Source: Whitmania pigra
Lineage: Eukaryota > Annelida > Clitellata > Hirudinida > Haemopidae
Length of the DNA stretch: 64,000 nucleotides
NCBI GenBank assembly: GCA_021613335.1
Contig: JAJTWR010000332.1
Coordinates: 2,759,001 to 2,823,000 of the forward strand
Direction: 5' to 3'
Below, in pieces: positions 38,179 to 50,072 of the stretch. The first letter of the stretch is position 1. Each line of letters begins with the position of its first letter. The notes beneath the pieces were generated by a model. It saw only the letters and a list, made by a program, of their open reading frames with translations. It had not been told where the DNA came from and searched no databases. Both the position numbers and the translations under genes were made by a program.

Positions 38179-41100
38179 ATGTTGGAAGCCAGGAGAGCAA
38201 AGGTAATTATGCCTTGGGGGAATGCTTCCCTCGACGTACTCATCGAGGTTGGTGTTTGTTATTATTGCTTGTTATTATCATTACTTTTATTATTTTATTT
38301 CATGGCTTTGATAGATACATCTACAATTTAATTATTGAATGTTGCTAGTGAAATGAGGGAATGTCTTCATTGCTGGCTTTAATGAAATAAACTATTTTGG
38401 AATGTGAACCAAAATTGATATTCCGAATTGATAATCAATGTGATCTCTAATCAGAGGTTTGGTGCATGAGGCCTTATGAAGTAATTGCTCTCAAATTGTA
38501 GAATTGTGAAGAATTGCACTAATAATGGTGAATTATACGCATCTAATTGGTGGGACGCCATTGTCTATGGATTTACTTTCTTTAAAATCTTACATTCCTT
38601 GCCAGAAAAAGCATTAACATAATGAATTGCCGATTTCATATTTCAGCACAAAAGCTTAACTCGTGATTTAGTTGACACCGTAGCTTCAAAATGCAAACTC
38701 CTGGAAAGGTCCTACTTTGGTCTTGCTTTTAGAGATTCCACGACGTGAGCAACTTACTTCTGTTCATCATTGGAGTCGGTTTAATTAGATTACAATTCAT
38801 TCCTATACATACTGTTAAAAGTTATTGGCTGATAACCCCAATTGAAAGTAGTATTTATTTGCCCAAAGGAATCAACTGAACTGGTTGCAGCTTGATAAAA
38901 GGGTTCTGGATTATGATTTGCCAAGATCAAGAGGATTCATTGTTTTGCATTTTGCTGTCAGGTCGGTATTACCTTGATTATATAGAAGTAATAAACCATA
39001 GACAAATTTCAAAATTTATGCACTGCGCAATGCGTCATACACTCATTGATATGCGAGATGATTTTGAGATGAAATAGAGATGGATTTGTGTTTTTACAAC
39101 AATTAACAATTGATTTCCGTGCGCCTCTTCGACCGGGTACGTTGTCAAAATGATAAATAACACGCATTTCAGTTCGTAAGGTAGGCAAATTAAATATTTA
39201 AAATGTAATATCGGGATGCAGCACTACCGTGTGCAGATAAATTACATGGGATGCAAAACAGCCGCATAAGACGTAATGTTCGTCCAACTTCCTGGCTTCA
39301 TCTCTCAGTTAATTCACGTGCACCATGGCCCTAAAACTGACGTTGTCTTCGTTACGTTCGGCTGCTCTTCGTTATGCTGTTGTGTCGTGTTATCCAATTA
39401 TTATTGTTGTTATTATTATTGCCATAATTCTTATTATTATCCAATTATTATTGTTGTTATTATTATTGCTATAATTCTTATTATTATCCAATTATTATTG
39501 TTGTTATTATTATTATTGCTATACTTGAACCCCGTTTTCACTTATGACAGAACAATTAAAAAGTCATGTCGTTCAATTAACAAGATAACTAAAAAACACG
39601 TATCTGGTTTGCTGAATAAGTGAAAATAAATTATTGATAAAAATTGATCATTTCCGTTCTTTCTTGATAAATAATTATAAATCCTATAAATAATTACAAA
39701 TCCTGTTTATTCCTCATGACAGGTTCTTTGTCGACACCTACGCTAGATTGCAGACCACCACAGCACTGGAGTTGTTGTACCTTCAGTCAAAAGAACACGT
39801 TTTTAAGGTTTGCACTCCACTCATTCGAGAGTTTAATCATTTTAATAATTTACATTAAGTTCTGTGTTCTGAGGCTTAAACAGATTGTTACCGTCCAATC
39901 ACTTGTTGTTGGAGCTTTGGATTTATTACGTTTTGCTCCTGTGTTGAAGGCAGCAGTTATTTTAACGAATGATAATATGACTGTTATGACTTTCAGCCAA
40001 GTAATTAGTAAATTAAATTAACCAATAATGAAGTGCTTAACGCTAACTTTTAACCTCTAATTCCTTTGATTTGAAAGGCAGTTTTGCATTAATGATTAGC
40101 ATAGTTGGCATAATTTGATTTTATGAATCCTTCTCCTGATTCGTGCATGACGGTTAAACTTTAACGGTTGCCTCGTCTGTTTGCTGAGAACAGGGCGATC
40201 TGGAATGCTCAGACGAGGATGCATTCAAGTTGGCTGCCCTGGTCCTACAGGAGACATGTGGTGACTACACAGAGTAAGTTCCCATGCTTCGTTCGCCCAT
40301 TGTTGCCTCCTCAGTGTGCTGAGCGATGTGCGTGCCTATAAACATGCTTGTGGCTTCTAAATTTAAACATGTTAGCTCTTAGAACAACTCCTTTGAACTG
40401 CTGAATAAAAACCGTTTTTAATTTAATCTGCTGCAAGGAGGCTTTGGAGGGTGCTTTTTTAAAAGGGGAAGAATATTAGAAGTAGTAATTACGATAACAA
40501 ACAATATCACTAATAATAATAATAATTAATAATAATAATAATAATAATGATAATAATAATCAGACTCATGATTCATGGGCTTTGTTCATTCTTCCAGTGA
40601 TGAGTCGACAAAGAAAATTATCTCCAAGTATCCCTTGCTTCCCTCGTTCGTCCTACAAAAGCATCCCTCCATCAACTACTGGTTAGGTTCTCTCTTTCAA
40701 CTTTTCAACTCACATTGAAGGCAAAAGGCGCTAATCTTGAAAAGCTTTTGCTCGAAGAATGAATGAATGAATGAATTTACGAATGTATTCATTTATATTT
40801 GGGAATGTGTGAGAAATACAACATGAACATGAATTTTTGATTACTTATGGATGAGTCAGTAACGGGTGGGCGATTGAAGTAAGTTGTGCGAAGTCTTCTA
40901 GTAAGAACGAGTTTTGTTAATTGCCACCACGTTTCATTAAAACATTAAGACTTGTGATTATTTGAGCGCATTTTGTAATAATTAATTTCAAATATTAATC
41001 AACGTTTAATGTTTTAATAACATCGTGTAGCGAGAAGAAAATACTAGATTATTACAAATCGCTTACGAGAAATACGAGGGGACTCGTCATTGTGGGGTGA

Positions 41101-44100
41101 GAAGGCAGTTCTTATTCTTTTGTAGGTTTATCCTATTCGCCAAATTATCGTTTTATTTAATTATATTAATTCCTTTAATTAGGTTATTTATTTTTCAAAT
41201 ATTTATAAGTAGCATGTTAAAATCTTTTATTTCGATGATTTGAATGTCTATGGATGAATTAGTGTTATTGCTACACGCTTATTCATTTGGTGAACTTAAA
41301 ATGTCGGGGTCGTGTTGCTGAATTGGAAAACGATTTCAGATTTCTGTCGATTGTTGAGTCTCTGCCTTCCTACGGAACGCATTATTATCTTGTCAAGGTA
41401 ATTGATGAGTCCTTCTGTGTGCACTTGAAATCGTAAATTAATCGATTTCTATGTTATCTTTACACTTTCGATCTACCCAGGGATATGGCCAATTTAATTT
41501 AAACTTACTTTGATAAATTTGCAAGTGCCATCAGAGAGATGGGTGAGTGAATGATTGATTGAACTTGTTTCTGCAGGACAGGGATGGTTTGCCGTGGTGG
41601 CTGGGTATGAACAGGAGAGGGATTTCTGTCTACGATTATAACGACAGAAGCAGACCCAGAAAAGTCTGTATTTTGTTAATATTTGAATGTAATTAGTTCA
41701 AATAGCTTTTATTGAACATGCCCCATGGCTTGTTAGCTATTCAGTGTGAATGAAATTTTTGTTGATTATAAGACTGTAAAGGTTATGTAAAAGCCTGTAA
41801 GTTAGCCTAGATCAATGGGTATTTGTTGTTATTGAACAATTGGTTATCATGTCTTTGTCAACAGTGGTTCAAGTGGGAAAGTATTGAGAACATTTTTTAT
41901 AGAGACAAAAAGTTCTGCCTAGAAGTATATAACTCAAGGAGGTATGATGTATCTTATCTACATATAAAATAGATTTACTTTATAGCATGTAGCTGTCTGC
42001 CAATGTTCATAAACACTTGAGTGTGTAGCACTTCCTTTGATCAGGGTTTTGTAATATGTTCATCTGAATCTTCTATCTTCATCGATAGCTATGCAAGATT
42101 CTCATAAGAACTCATGCACATGGTCATAATTTTTGTAATTTTACGGACATTAATTATTCCAAAGGTATGGCTGTTGCTATTTTGCCAAACTACATGATGA
42201 TTTCACTATTATTGTCATCTTAGCCTGTATGCCTTTTATTTCTTAGGTGTTTTTAATTTTGTACATTGTGTCGCTAACAATGCCTCGAATTGTGAATTAA
42301 CTAGGGTCTCCAACAAAGCCGATGTTTCAAATCTTTACGACGACGCCATGAGGGACCCTGGCAATGCACCCGATGACCTGTCTGCAGCCATTGCTGAACC
42401 CACAACTCAGTGAGTATTGAATATCAAAGCCAACGTTATGACTTGTATGCAAGGTCATTAAGCAATGTCAAATTTAATTAAATGATCAGAGTTTTTTGGC
42501 TGTCATCAAAAATCTGCTATGTAGATACTTAAATAATACAACAAACAATAACAAAATTTGATGGTGTTCCTCTTGTATCAGTGAACAATGATAGAAGATT
42601 TTATACCATCGCATAACAACTTGCAGCTTCTTCACTGAAGGTCACTTTAAGATGGGCTGGTCTTCCATTTGCAAAGCTGTACACTATAATTACAATAATA
42701 ATAACAATTGCTATAATCAATAATAGATACTTTCCATAATTTCGATGTACTTATATTTAATTTTCAATTGCAACTCGATGGCGTTCCTCATCCTTGGTAA
42801 AGTAGAAGGGTGATTTTATGCTGTCGTAAATTGACTCACAGCTTCTTCACTAAAGATCTCTTTTAGATGAGCTGTTCTTTCATTTGCAAAGCTGTACAAT
42901 TTTAATGTTCATTTATTAATTTGAGCTTAAAACTTAACAATTTTAATACAATTATACAAGTTGATGGTGTTCCTCTTGTATCAGTGAATGTTGATAGAAG
43001 ATTTTATACTGTCGCATAACAATATACGGCTCCTTCACTGAGGATCACTATAAGAATTATTTGATCTTCCATTTGCACAGCCAAACACTTAATGATAAAT
43101 ATGCTTGTTGTGTAACTTCAAACAAATAATTTAAAATCCCTAATTTAACATTTTTTAATGTTTATGATTATTCTCCGATCATGTTCTCGTAAACACTTAC
43201 TGAATTCAACATCGATAGGGTCTCGATCAGCAAAAGAGTATATGGCCCATCCACAGTAGATGTTCACCATTGGGTTTGTGCCAGTGCACAACTTACAGAG
43301 TCAGTTTGGTCCATGGCAGTGAGCCAGCACAAGTTCAGTGTGGAAATGTCTCTCAGGAGCCCCAACTTGCTCAGGTCAAATGACGAGATTGTAAGAGATT
43401 TGAATTCATCCACACCGCTCTTTAACGAACCTGGTTGGACCGATCATTCTCAACCTGCAACCGATCTAGCACTGGAAACAAAGAAAATTCTCTCCTCGAC
43501 TGGGAGCGACGGTGCGTTTAATCACCTTGGGAAATATTTCTTAATCATGAGACAGCTTTGAGAAATCATTTTGCTCTATGCTTTTGATTAAATAAATGCT
43601 AACCACGTACAGCACTTTAATTATATCTCAATCAGTACTGGAGAAAGCAAAGCAACAATTAAAGATACTGAAAGAAAAAAAGCTTGTTCTTAATGACAAC
43701 CTTACGAGCAAGCTGAGAGAATTGAAAAGGCTCTGTCTTGAGGAAGCTGTTAGTTGCAAATAAAATTATCAAAACATTTGGACATTGCCTTATTTTCGTG
43801 TAATGTGATAATTAAAAAAATTCATTATGCTTATATAATAAAAAGGGATGGTGCTTGCCACCTTGTAAACAAAGTTATGATCGCTGAAATTTATTTGCAC
43901 ATTGTGCAGAACCTCATTGGCGAAATGCCAAAAGAATACCCGCTGGAGGCAGGAGAGTCCGTGCCAAAAGTGAAGAAGAGAGTTGGAACCTCTTATTCTC
44001 TGTGTCCCAATGTTATCAACAATTCAGTTGTGAGTTGACCTTGATTTATGACTTACCAATTTGCCACATTCCATGTTTTCATTGGATCTTAATAATTGTT

Positions 44101-47058
44101 ATTAAATATACTTAGAGGGATTCTGGTGAGATATCCAAGGAAGTGTTGGAGTATGAACTCCAGGACAAAATCACAAAAGCAGCTCTGGTTTTGGCTCAAG
44201 AAGAAAAGATTCCGAAGAATATTAGGAAGAGCAGGATTGAAAGTTACCACAAGGAGTGGAAAAAGGTTAGTTTGAGCTGCATGGATGGGATGCAATTAAC
44301 TTTAACATGCAATAATTAAGCTTATCATTAAGTAATTAACCTTAATATACCATAATTGACTCTAATACGCAATGTCCAGTTGAAAGCCATGGAGTCCAAG
44401 TTAAAGCAAATGACAAAACACAAGAGGTCAAAAGATGAATCCATAAAGAAGTTGAGATCAATGGCAGGTAAGCAGCAATCTCTTTAGCATCTTTTAACAT
44501 TTATTTTAAGCAATTCATTAAAGTGAAGACAAATGATTACTTAATGAAGAATAAATTATTTATGGATATTTCATTCATTTATCATTCAGAATCATTTTGT
44601 TGCTTCTCGTTTTATCATCTTTAGAACCATCGGCAATCCTTCCTCTTGGAGATGTTGAACCTAAAAATCGCAGATCTTTAGAAACATTGAATTCCATTTC
44701 TCAACAGTCCCATAACTCTGAGGAAAACGCAAGCGGTCGACTCAAATCTGCGGTATTTATTAATTGTAATTGAATTAATTGGCAGCATGCAACCCCTAGT
44801 TAAATACTCACATTGTTTACAGAGGCAAGATCATTTCAATGTTGTTAAACACCCGTCAAATTTGAATCAAACTCCCGGCAGTTCTTCATGTCGCCACAAG
44901 TCAGCCCCTTCCTCTCCGACACTCCCGAGACATTCGGAACAACACAACCACCAGCAGTCGGTTTCATTTGTCTTCATTAGTTTCCTTTTTATTTTAATAT
45001 TCATGTTTCAAATCTTCTGCAGATATAATTTCAATTTTCCAAAACAAAAAGGAGGATTTGCTTGCCACGATCACGAGAGACGCTCCACTTCAAAAAGCGT
45101 CACGAACGAATTCGGATTGCCCATCGAGCATCAGAGACTTATGGCCGACAGTCACAAGCAGCATAATCTTTCACAACATTCTGTTCATTCCTTTACTAAC
45201 AATGTCAACCATTTTGGCTACTTTCCTTTGAATGTGGTGGGTCCGTACCACGCAGGTGCGGCCTGCCCCTCCACGTCTTTCGTCATTCCCTTATCTGCCG
45301 ATCCGAGGATAACCAGTCGAAACTTTGCAGCCGGATATGGCCTTCTAACTTGTGAGACTCAAATTTCCAGAGTGCAGCCAAAAAGATGGGGCTCAGAAAA
45401 TTACGATTCTTCCTCTCAAGAGAGCGGATACAGTGGCCGCTACCGATCTCAAATGCTCATTTCGAGAGGCACAGATCAGTTGCTGAATCATTTCTCCCGG
45501 ATGCACGTTGGCGAAAATCTCTGCCGATACAAATCCGACTCGTCGTCCACTCTCAGTAGCAGCAGCGGTGGTGCCAGTGGTTCCACCTCTTCCTGTAATA
45601 AACTATTCACAAAAAGTTCTGCATACCCAACACCCTCACAGATTGGCTCCTTGCAAAAAGTTCCTAGTGATTTTATCAATATATCTGATTCCAGGTAAGA
45701 AGACATTTGCTCTATTTTGCCTTTAGCTGTTTTACTTTAATCTTGAGCTAAATGCTTGCCTGTTTGCTATATCTAACATATTCCCGTTCTGTGTGCGCTT
45801 AATGCAATAACAAATAATGCATGTGCTGATAAATGCAAATGATTTATAGCATGACTTCGTGCAACGACTTCGAGCAACAAGTTGCTCCCGAAGCACGGAG
45901 TTATTTTCCATATAAAAGGTGGAATGAAAACACTCTCGCAAGGGCGGGCTCCGATTACTTGGATAGAGCACCGAGCTCAAGAGATTCAGGGTACGAGGCC
46001 TCGTCTCAGGGTGTGTCGTCAACACCACCCGTTCAGTGCTTTGGCCCTTCTCATCTGCACATGATCAATCCACTGCCATATCAAGCTCATTCTGCATACA
46101 AAAGGGAGATGTCAAAGCCCTTTGAAACATCTGATATATCGAAGTACAGTGAGACTCAGAGAGTCATCACACAATCCCTAGATTTTCACAGATTTCACGG
46201 CCATCCTAATTACATGTCCTCGGGCTCTTTCAGTTCCACTTCATCGGCCGCTTCGCTGTTTCGAGGTTCAACATCTTCTTCCTCCTTGCACCAGAATAAT
46301 GGCAGATCTCATTACAATTGTAATTCGAGCTTGTACCCCAATTGTAATCAAGCACCACAGATGGATGGCAGGAAAGATGTCACTCTCACCAGAGAAAATG
46401 TTGGCGATTATTACCAAGAATTTGATGACGAGCCAGCATCAAGGACTGCATTGTTGAGCAGCTCCATTTCAAGGTCTCGCAAGCCCATCCTTTATGGCTC
46501 CGATGTATCGGTGGAGTTGCTGATGCACTCGACGAGCAATAACAAAGTTCAAGGCATTGATGGAAGACAAGGGATGTCAGATTCAACAGATGTTGGGAGG
46601 TCGGTTATATAAACGACTTCAAATCTTAGTTTAGTTATGACAGTTATTTTGCATGATTAGCACACTGATTTACTGTAGATTTTAGAGACGACTTTGCATG
46701 ATTTATGCTTTCAAATTATGCATGCCCTTGAATTTATATTCCTGCTTATTTCCTTTGAATTACGCATTTCATAAAATTGATTGCGGGTGGTATCTCATTG
46801 CCATTGTAATTGTTTCAATTCTATTTTTATTTTTGGATTGATCTTTGGAGATCCTGCATGGCATGGTTGTTTGTAAATGGAATTGTTTTTACTCAGTATT
46901 TATCTTTTCGATGTATGAACCACAGTGCCAAGGAAAGCAGCTTCAATTCATTTCCTTTTGAGGCAAAAGTATCACAAGAATTTGAAGATGAGATGCTCGA
47001 ATGGTATGAGATGTGTGGCATCTCTCCTCAGCCTGATGATAAGTTCACACTTGTTTGA
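38179..47058 (+). CDS. FERM domain-containing protein 4 (FERM plus CUPID scaffold)
   Basis: Cortical adaptor; vertebrate FRMD4A/B link cytohesin/Arf6 and Par3 at epithelial junctions. Coding exons: 38179-38247, 38647-38744, 38869-38961, 39723-39807, 40194-40273, 40598-40681, 41031-41096, 41340-41397, 41577-41663, 41865-41941, 42305-42409, 43219-43511, 43636-43748, 43910-44029, 44116-44265, 44380-44467, 44625-44752, 44823-45694, 45850-46599, 46926-47058 (1182 aa, all phases agree). F1 includes SYFGLAFRDST and LNWLQLDKRVLDYDLP; F2 DLECSDEDAFKLAALVLQE and SIVESLPSYGTHYYLVK; F3 GLPWWLGMNRRGISVYDYND and VDVHHWVCASAQ. The CUPID region is LRELKRLCLEEA to MPKEYPLEAGESVP. A Ser-rich tail ends in FEDEMLEWYEMCG. 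Odd points: a 35-residue extra exon (42305-42409) in F3 and a hydrophobic block near 44.97-45.02 kb. The ATG directly follows an acceptor, so 5' exons exist. Confidence 0.93.
39396..39524. repeat. Tandem repeat, about 47-bp unit x 2.7, in a FRMD4 intron
   Basis: The unit begins CCAATTATTATTGTTGTTAT and continues through ATTATTATTGC, ATAATTC and TTATTATTAT. Three consecutive starts are nearly identical. It is intronic, between the exons ending at 38961 and starting at 39723. Confidence 0.85.
40510..40560. repeat. AAT microsatellite in a FRMD4 intron
   Basis: Interrupted AAT triplets about 40 bp upstream of the exon starting at 40598. Confidence 0.85.
42555..43090. repeat. Three diverged copies of a roughly 130-bp unit in a FRMD4 intron
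   Basis: Copies at about 42558-42690, 42776-42902 and 42960-43090 each start with TTGATGG(T/C)GTTCCTC, contain a (T)GTCG(C/T) core and CTTCACT, and end in CATTTGCA(A/C)AG. They sit between the extra F3 exon and the next exon. One plus frame stays partly open in copies 1 and 3 (DGVPLVSVN, then DRRFYT), but each has a stop at the same place. Confidence 0.75.
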
Positions 47059-48881
47059 TCAATTGCTTTTCTTTGAGGATTGAATTGCTTCCAAGGAATG
47101 CCTCAAAAGAACTGGTTTAAGGAATTTTTACTGAATGGTGATTTTTCTCATATTATGTGGATTGATGGATCTTATTTTTATGCGTGCCATTAATTGTTTA
47201 AACGATGTTGACGTAGCAATGGCTTAATTTGGTTTTGAATCTCAATTGGTTATAACGAGGATGTGCAAGGAATTTGTTTATAAACTTTGTGATGGTGTGA
47301 TCAGTGGCATGAATACAGTGGAACTGAACATTCCTCAATGTGCCTTACAATAGGACATTCCCAGCTTTGTTAGTTTCACTATTGGTGCCTGTTTTATTCA
47401 ATAATTAATCTGTTCAAATGTTCTTATATTCTACCACCTCTGTCCAAATTGAGGCTTGTTTTCACCTGTTAGACTTCTATCCACTGTCTTTTGTTGCATC
47501 TAGTCTCAGTGGACCAACTTTTGATTATTTAATATTGCTCAAGAATGTGTTCTGCGTTGCCAGCTGTCTACCTAGTGTGCTGCTTATGGTTTGAATTGTC
47601 ATGCTTCAATGTTTGCATGGGATCACGTTTTAAATGAACATTTCTTATATTGTACTTCTCCAATTCTGTTGGTTTGTTTTGATGATTTCCCCTGTGAATG
47701 TATTTACTAGGTTTTTAAGTTTTCTGCAATGTTAATTCAAGTCAATGGACTGTTGATTTTATGCATTCATGATAACGTGAGGATATTTAGTAATTTTATC
47801 TTATATTTAGCACAAATTATGCTCTATGCTTATCCTGGGCATAAATTAAGCATTAATTTTTTAATGTAACTGTTTACAGACACTGAAACTATCTTTAAAG
47901 TTTATTGAATGAATCCAATTGTCATGTGTGGGAAGCACTAAAATTGGAACTCAGTTTTAAAGAGAATGTATTTTCATGGTCCTAGATCTGCAGATGATAC
48001 AGTTTTAGATGATTTTCAGGCAGATCTTTGAGATGTTCAATTAAGTTGATTTTAAGTAATTAATATTGCACAATAATTTAATATGTGATGCTGTGCAAAG
48101 CTAGGATACTGTTGTGCTTTTCAGAACTGAAAAATCTAAACATTTGGGGCCATCCATTTATGACATCAATATGGAATGGGTAGGGGATCCAAACGAAGCG
48201 GATGCTTTCGGGCGAGGGGAGGGGTAGCAGAATATGGGGGTACTCAAAATCAATAAACGAAAACAAATATTGTAAAGTAAAGCCTTTTTTTAACAATTCG
48301 ACTCACAAATTGCGAGTGAGTATAAATTTTAAGCGTGAGTGGGTCTCATTGTCAGATCGCGTTATCTTGTCTGGAACTCGCGATAGAAGTAGAACCATTA
48401 TCCTCCGGTATCCGTTGTGTTGCAGCGCCATATAAATTGTCGCTTTATTAATATTATGTTATAATATTATAGATGACCCTTTGGTAAGGATGAGCGAACT
48501 TCTCTAAAATAATGTTAGTTAATACGCCTCTAATGTTTTGGTGAAAATGCTTGGCTCCTTAATAATAATCCGAATAGAAGATCGGGAATGGCTTTCCTAT
48601 CAGCCTGAGAAGCTCCAGTTTATTATCCGCAAAATGGGTTGCGGGCATCGGAACTGAGTTTTCGGATTTGACAATCTTTGTTAAATTACAACTCAAGTTT
48701 TAAAAAAGTAGTTTCGCCAGAAATCAAAGTTTGCCTCTCGATCGATTAAAACTGGTGCTAAGCGCCCGATGTTTCCGCCGTTCTCATCTTATTTTATTAA
48801 ATCGTACGAGAAATTCGTTTGGTTCCGTTTCCCGCATTGCTTAAATGTACGGCTCATTTACATGACCTTAAGAGATCATGG
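47059..48881. other. FRMD4 3' UTR and downstream spacer
   Basis: No coding exon is supported. The first several hundred bases are probably 3' UTR. A segment at about 48.14-48.26 kb (GGGGCCATCCATTTATGACA followed by G-runs) resembles a dispersed DNA-transposon end seen in many invertebrates, but its other end was not found. Confidence 0.5.
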
Positions 48882-50072
48882 GATATTGTTTGAAGAAAAA
48901 TCATTTTTTTGCTTAAAGGTTGTGGGGGAGGAATAAAAAGAGCTGATTTATGGGCTTCCATCACACTGCATCGGCGCCCCTGCGCCTCAACATCAGATAT
49001 TGTTTGAAGAAAATTCATTTTTTTGCTTAACCTAAAGGTTGTGGGGGAGGGATAAAAAGGGGTGTCGGACTATTGAACGAAGGAGACGATAAATCGAATA
49101 ACGAATTAGACCTTATTTCGAATCGTTAAAACGTCTCCTTTGTTATTCGATGTAAGATCCAATTCGTTGTAAGATCTAATTCGTTATAAGATCCAATGTA
49201 TATAGGAATAAAAGAGATTTTATTTAATAAATAAAACTAGTAAATTCAAATTTATCGCCAATTTTATTGTTTCGAATAAATATCGGGATTAATTACTTGA
49301 AGACAATTCAACAAGCAATTGTTTGGCAGTTAGTTCTTCGTATATGTATTTGACCCACGCCTTAGAAACGGCTACATTTCTTGCAGTGACTTTCTTGTCT
49401 CGAAGGCACTGCCATTCGTTCAATAAGCGGTCAATGGTGGAAATGTTTTGCGCTTCTTTTAGCAAAACTTGAACCAAGTCGCTGATGTTTCTGATGGCTT
49501 TTGCGTCAGCATTCAGTTTAGTATGCCACCCTTCCACATCGTTATTGGTGCGGACTTGGTCATCATCCCAGCAAACACCGCCAGGTGGGGAAGGTCTGAA
49601 GGCGGGTTGCCCAGTTTGCCCAGTTCAGCGGGTTACGTCTGGGCAAAGACTCGGGATAGGTACGGGACCCGTGGGGGAAAGAAACTCATTAATATGCCAA
49701 AGAGCCCACAAGGGTCCCGAGCATAGCCCAGTTGCTTATCCCAGCTGGAAAATAATGTGTATATGTATAAAATAAATTTTATTCATAATTAATGATATTT
49801 CTATAATGTAAACATTTAGTGAATCCTTGCAATTACTCTGTTTGTAAAATTGTTTAGTTATGTATAACTAGTTTCATTATATACAACAGCGCGGGTCTTA
49901 CATTTAGCGGTAAAATTGGATTCATTGTTGATTTGTTACCGAATTCAACGGTACAAGCGCTCTCAGTCGAACGAGTTGAACGCCGAAAAAGTGAGTTAAT
50001 CAACTTAATAATTGCTTTTTTGGCACATTTGCTTTAGGAAGAAGTTTAAGCAACGATAAAACTTTCTGCAAC

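Noticed and set aside
44787..44822. Upstream ATG for the 303-residue FRMD4 tail frame
   Set aside because: It lies in the intron; the exon begins after the TTTACAG acceptor at 44823.
49545..49730. GC-rich block as an independent MITE
   Set aside because: It pairs with the block at 53.17-53.36 kb as the opposite end of one transposon that encloses the transposase gene.
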